Origin: Cheilinus undulatus
Taxonomy: Eukaryota > Chordata > Actinopteri > Labriformes > Labridae
Assembly (NCBI RefSeq): GCF_018320785.1
Contig: NC_054876.1
Span: forward strand, 23,582,212-23,646,211
Direction of reading: 5' to 3'
DNA: 64,000 bases
The notes under the pieces were generated by a model. It was not told the origin of the DNA and searched no databases. It worked only from the letters and a program-made list of their open reading frames with translations. Position 1 is the first letter of the stretch. Each line of letters begins with the position of its first letter. The translations under genes and the position numbers were made by a program. Of this stretch, positions 48,211 to 64,000 are shown piece by piece.

Positions 48211-49735
48211 ATTTCCCATCTTCATTGAATTTTATAAGGGTATAAATATCAGTGACGTCTGGATTAAACTACATATTAGGGATCACATCACAGATTTACA
48301 TTGCCTCTCTGCTGTGCTGCAGCACACTGCAAGGTTTACCAACACCTAACGATGGCTTCACAGCCACAGTCACTTATTTTACATCACATATTTTAATTCA
48401 GTTGAAATTACTTTTTAGAAATCAGGTTTTACTTTGACCTAAGAGGTTGGTTTTGTAAAAAGATTTTTTTTGCCAAAAAAGACAAATTCTATTTAAAAAA
48501 AAAAGAAATCAAAGAGTAAAACATCCAAAGAGAGAATACTTCTTAAGGGCCCTCTATAAATCCAGTCTTTTGCTTGGCTAACAATCAGACGACAGTTACT
48601 AAGCAAAAAATGTTACAACACATTGAGCAAAGAAATCATGGTATCAAAAATGCAAATTTGTCACTTATGATTATGCAAATGTTAAGTATAAAGAACACAA
48701 CAATCCAAATTTTACTATTATACTAGCCTCATTGTAAGTCTAAAATGTGTGATTAAAGAAAGGCTGTAAAGAGAACATAAAGTATCCTATCATTATGACT
48801 TTTGCACTTCACCAACTAAACATGGGCACAGTTTGGACAAACATGAAGACAGAGACAGAGGAATAGAAACAATGGTCAATTTTAATTAAAAACATTTTAT
48901 TCTTAATCAAAATATGCAACTGTGTTTCTGAACTTCCATCCTTTTTGAAAATGAGTCTGTGTGAATGCATCTTAACGTATATGAATACCCACTCACACAC
49001 ACAGGCTAATAAGTTGATGTTTATTCAATGATTGATCTGATTGTTTTGTGAAGCAGAGTGAAGTAAAGCTTGGTAGAACATTATCATGCCCCCTGAATGA
49101 AACTGTGTTGATCACACTGAGGACATGTCTTCTTGCTAAACAGCATCAACCTTCCTTTACAGCTGTTTTAGTCTACGGACTTAATCCTGAGTGCGGATAA
49201 CAACGAATGATTGTTGAGTAACTGTATTTCTTTCTCTGTAAACTGCCCAGTTTGAAAATCTTGGTAATGAATGAATGTTTAACCCTGTAGCCTTATAAAC
49301 AGATTTCTAATGAGCTGTGCCAGAGAGCTGAACTTGAATGGAAACACAGAAACATTCGATCATCAGTGTTGCTAAGAAAACCCTTTTAGCCATCCGACAA
49401 AGTTCTGGTTTTGTTGTTTGGTTTCCATAGGAACAGTTAAAAAGACTTCAAAAAGGTCAAAATTTTGACGTGTAAAACCAAAAGGAAGAGTCTTTTCTCA
49501 ATTCAATAGTCTTTTTCTCCAGCAAACAGCCAACAAAGAAAAACCTCCTCAGAACAAAAGCAGCTTACCGAGAAGAGAAGAGAAGAGAAGAGAAGAGAAG
49601 AGAAGAGAAGAGAAGAGTGCAAATCAAAAGAGAAAAGTCAGAATCAACTTTCATCCTTTTTTCTCCCTTGTTATCCTCCTTTTAAACAGGAAGCCTGTTG
49701 GTATTCCTGCCTCCAGGCAGCCACAGTGAGGGGAG
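48211..49735 (-). other. Region downstream of ubtd2, including probable 3' UTR
   Basis: No other gene is seen. Minus-strand AATAAA signals are present at 49020-49025 and 48896-48901, about 0.7 to 0.85 kb after the ubtd2 stop codon. The (AGAAG)n tract at 49571-49617 would fall in the transcribed 3' UTR. Confidence 0.4.
49571..49617. repeat. (AGAAG)n pentanucleotide microsatellite, about 9 units
   Basis: This is a perfect or near-perfect tandem of AGAAG on the plus strand. On the ubtd2 strand it is a CTTCT pyrimidine tract, about 120 bp after the stop codon. It is likely length-polymorphic. Confidence 0.95.
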
Positions 49736-62115
<12,380 letters not shown>

Positions 62116-62627
62116 CTGAGAGAGGAGAGAGACGAAGAAGGAAGAATGATAGAGGAGGGCAGGAGGGTGGGAGAGGAAGCAGAGGGAAAAGAGAGGGAAG
62201 ATGTCAAGGAAGGAGAAGAAGTTTCAAATAAATGGAGAGGGTGTATGGAACAAGAGACAAAAAGGAGTAAAGAGAGGAACCCACATAGAGATGAAAAGCA
62301 AAGTGGGATGACCAAATATGGGGGAAACAGAAAGATAAATTGACAGATTGTAATGAAGAGAATGGAAGGGTTTTAAAAGACAAAGAAGAAGAGATGGAAT
62401 GAGAAGAAGAGAGAACACCAAAATTAATATTTCTCACAAATAAATTAAGCAGAACAGAAGCTTCAAGCATTCTGTTGCTAAACTAAAACTAAAAAAACCA
62501 AAAAAAACTAAACTAAAAGGTGAGGGTTAGCATCTCACAGCGCTCCATCTGCAGTAGAATGGTTGATGAAAAACACCATCTGGATCAACACTGAAGGGGA
62601 GGACAGGTACGGGACAGTATGTACGCC

Positions 62628-62658
<31 letters not shown>

Positions 62659-62659
62659 G
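62628..62659. repeat. (GT)n microsatellite
   Basis: This is a GT dinucleotide tract of about 32 bp with one interruption (a TTT). It lies in ubtd2 intron 1. Confidence 0.93.
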
Positions 62660-63669
62660 ACAGAAGAGAGATAGTGATGACGGCTCAAGGTGTTGAGTTA
62701 CACCTGCTGCTTGTACACATGTACTGTGATGATTGCACAGCACTGTTCAACAACACCAACCTCCAACGGACTGCTTGTTGGTTGTAAATAAGGCCTTTAA
62801 CAGATGGACTGTTTACACTTTGACTGTTTCATAATGTTTTGTGTAATGCTATAACTGACCTGTGTGGCAAGTTTAATCATGTATTTCAGTTTATTTTCCT
62901 GCCCTTTATTATTTCATTTTTTACTTAATTCTCTGTCTATCTCTGAGATCAATCTTTGCGCATCCTTACCTGACAGAAAAATGTTGTTTGTTGATGATTC
63001 ATCAACAAACGACGTGAAAAATGTTTAAAAAAGGAACAATGACTTGCCAGATAACTTTCAAAAAGAGTCCATTGTATAGATGGCAGTCAGAACTGTGAAT
63101 CTGAGGCACTCTGATGTAATAAAAATCCTTTATTAAACATAAAGAAAATGTTTTTTTGAAACTAAACACAAGTCATTTATATAGATAAGAAAAAGCAAAG
63201 GTCCTAAAATTGTCCCTTGTGGTACCCCATAAGAAATGAGTGATCAGATAAAGTATTATCCCAAGACATAAACTTTTTTCTTGCCTATAAGTAACTTCTG
63301 AACTATAGTAGTTTTGCTCCACTTAAACCAAGGCTGTCCAAACTACGGCCAAGGGGCCAAATGCGGCCCTTGGTCCATGAAGATTGTGCTTGACTGTGTT
63401 AAACTATGTGGTTCGGCAAAAGGCAGTGCAACCATATTCATTCCATAAACAAACATTTTGACAAGAATTTATGTGTTTTGTGACTTGACTGGGACAACAC
63501 TATAAATAGTGAACACATTTACAACCAAAATAATAAAAATGTCTTGATTTAAAATTCCTTGATGGATTACACCAGTAAAAAGCAGTACCAATAATATGTC
63601 AGGGACGGAGCCAGTAGTAGCCATGGCTGAACAGGGCCTCCTGAAATCTCACTGGCTTGCATACAATCC

Positions 63670-63880
63670 TGAAAATGATTTCGTTTTTATTTATTTATTT
63701 ATTTTGGACAAACAAAATAAAAAATAAAACAACAACAAGAAAAAAATAATTTAATTCCAGGTATATAGAATCTCATAATATCATACAACCAATAGCTTAA
63801 ATAAAACTTTTAATTAGTCCAAAACGGCGTAGGAAGAAGCATAAGCTTTTTGAGTCCTACCCCCACTTACTCTCCTTTTA
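63670..63880 (-). mobile_element. 3' end of a non-LTR retroposon, minus orientation
   Basis: On the minus strand the order is a GGGGGTAGGACTC block, AAGCTTATGCTTCTTCCTAC, a T-rich stretch with TTGTTGTTGTTTTA, then TTTGTCCAAAATAAATAAAT as the tail. This matches the 3' end pattern of fish L2-like LINEs (a TAGGA...CTTCTTCCTAC block followed by a TTGTTC/TTTGTCC AATAAA tail). It has no coding part in the window. The family assignment is tentative. Confidence 0.5.
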
Positions 63881-64000
63881 TAACAACAATGTGCTTGTAT
63901 TCCTTTAACCCCGAACCACCCTCACCCACTCACCCCCTCATTCATTCACTCACTCCCCCATCCTCCCATTCACTCTGAAGTGTAGCAAAGCCAACAGAGA

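Larger units (their letters stand above)
62116..64000 (-). other. ubtd2 intron 1 (part)
   Basis: This lies upstream of exon 2 on the ubtd2 strand. No exon 1 was found. About 62116-62410 is strongly purine-rich on the plus strand (GAGAGG/GAAGAA), giving a CT-rich tract before the exon acceptor. A GT microsatellite and a LINE-like end are listed separately. At about 63330-63380, CTGTCCAAACTACGGCC and CCAAATGCGGCCC mark the end of an old DNA element. At 63603-63640, GGGACGGAGCCAGTAGTAG resembles another element end. Confidence 0.5.

Noticed and set aside
47378-48349. Cluster of plus-strand open frames as a gene
   Set aside because: They share internally repeated peptide words (LICFKFHMYDQGLPLYTF and LIRFKFHMYDQGLPFYTF) that simply follow the 267-bp DNA repeat; no known domain.

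Overview
The window is animal nuclear DNA, almost certainly from a percomorph-type teleost fish. It has short coding exons with GT-AG introns, long repeat-rich introns, abundant Tc1, hAT and piggyBac-like DNA transposon remnants, tRNA-derived SINEs and long microsatellites. Protein matches are to vertebrate genes. It is not prokaryotic: there are no operons, CRISPR arrays or phage genes.

Four protein-coding genes are supported. (1) rnf145 on the minus strand has 11 coding exons between 6883 and 16784 and a likely non-coding first exon near 25865-26066. (2) ublcp1 on the plus strand has 10 coding exons between 27509 and 31167. It starts about 0.9 kb from the putative rnf145 first exon, so the two genes appear to share a head-to-head promoter region. 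(3) il12b, the IL-12/IL-23 p40 subunit, is on the minus strand with 8 coding exons between 34527 and 39859 and a non-coding first exon with a TATA-like box at 41752-41876. (4) ubtd2 is on the minus strand and partial: exons 2 and 3 are present (61879-62115 and 49736-50247), while exon 1 is beyond the window. I checked reading phase across every junction used. The three complete models give 752, 318 and 314 residues.

The order rnf145 - ublcp1 - il12b with alternating strands matches the human 5q33 arrangement, which strengthens all three assignments. ubtd2 as the next gene is not the human arrangement (human UBTD2 is at 5q35.1). The genes do not form one pathway: rnf145 encodes an ER-membrane RING ubiquitin ligase linked to sterol control, ublcp1 a nuclear proteasome phosphatase, il12b a secreted cytokine subunit and ubtd2 a ubiquitin-like-domain adaptor.

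The rest is intron, UTR and intergenic DNA dominated by transposons. Four hAT-type elements have perfect 8-bp target-site duplications that can be read directly (11540-12070, 18457-19719, 51109-52403, 54811-57421). The last carries a nested Tc1 element and an internal duplication. A piggyBac-type MITE with TTAA ends contains a tRNA-like SINE. An element with Mutator-like features has an 11-bp flanking repeat. Two copies of one Tc1 family lie in the same orientation about 53 kb apart. I found no evidence of a new multi-gene biological system; the items most worth checking are changes in conserved motifs of RNF145 and IL-12p40 and the transposon structures.
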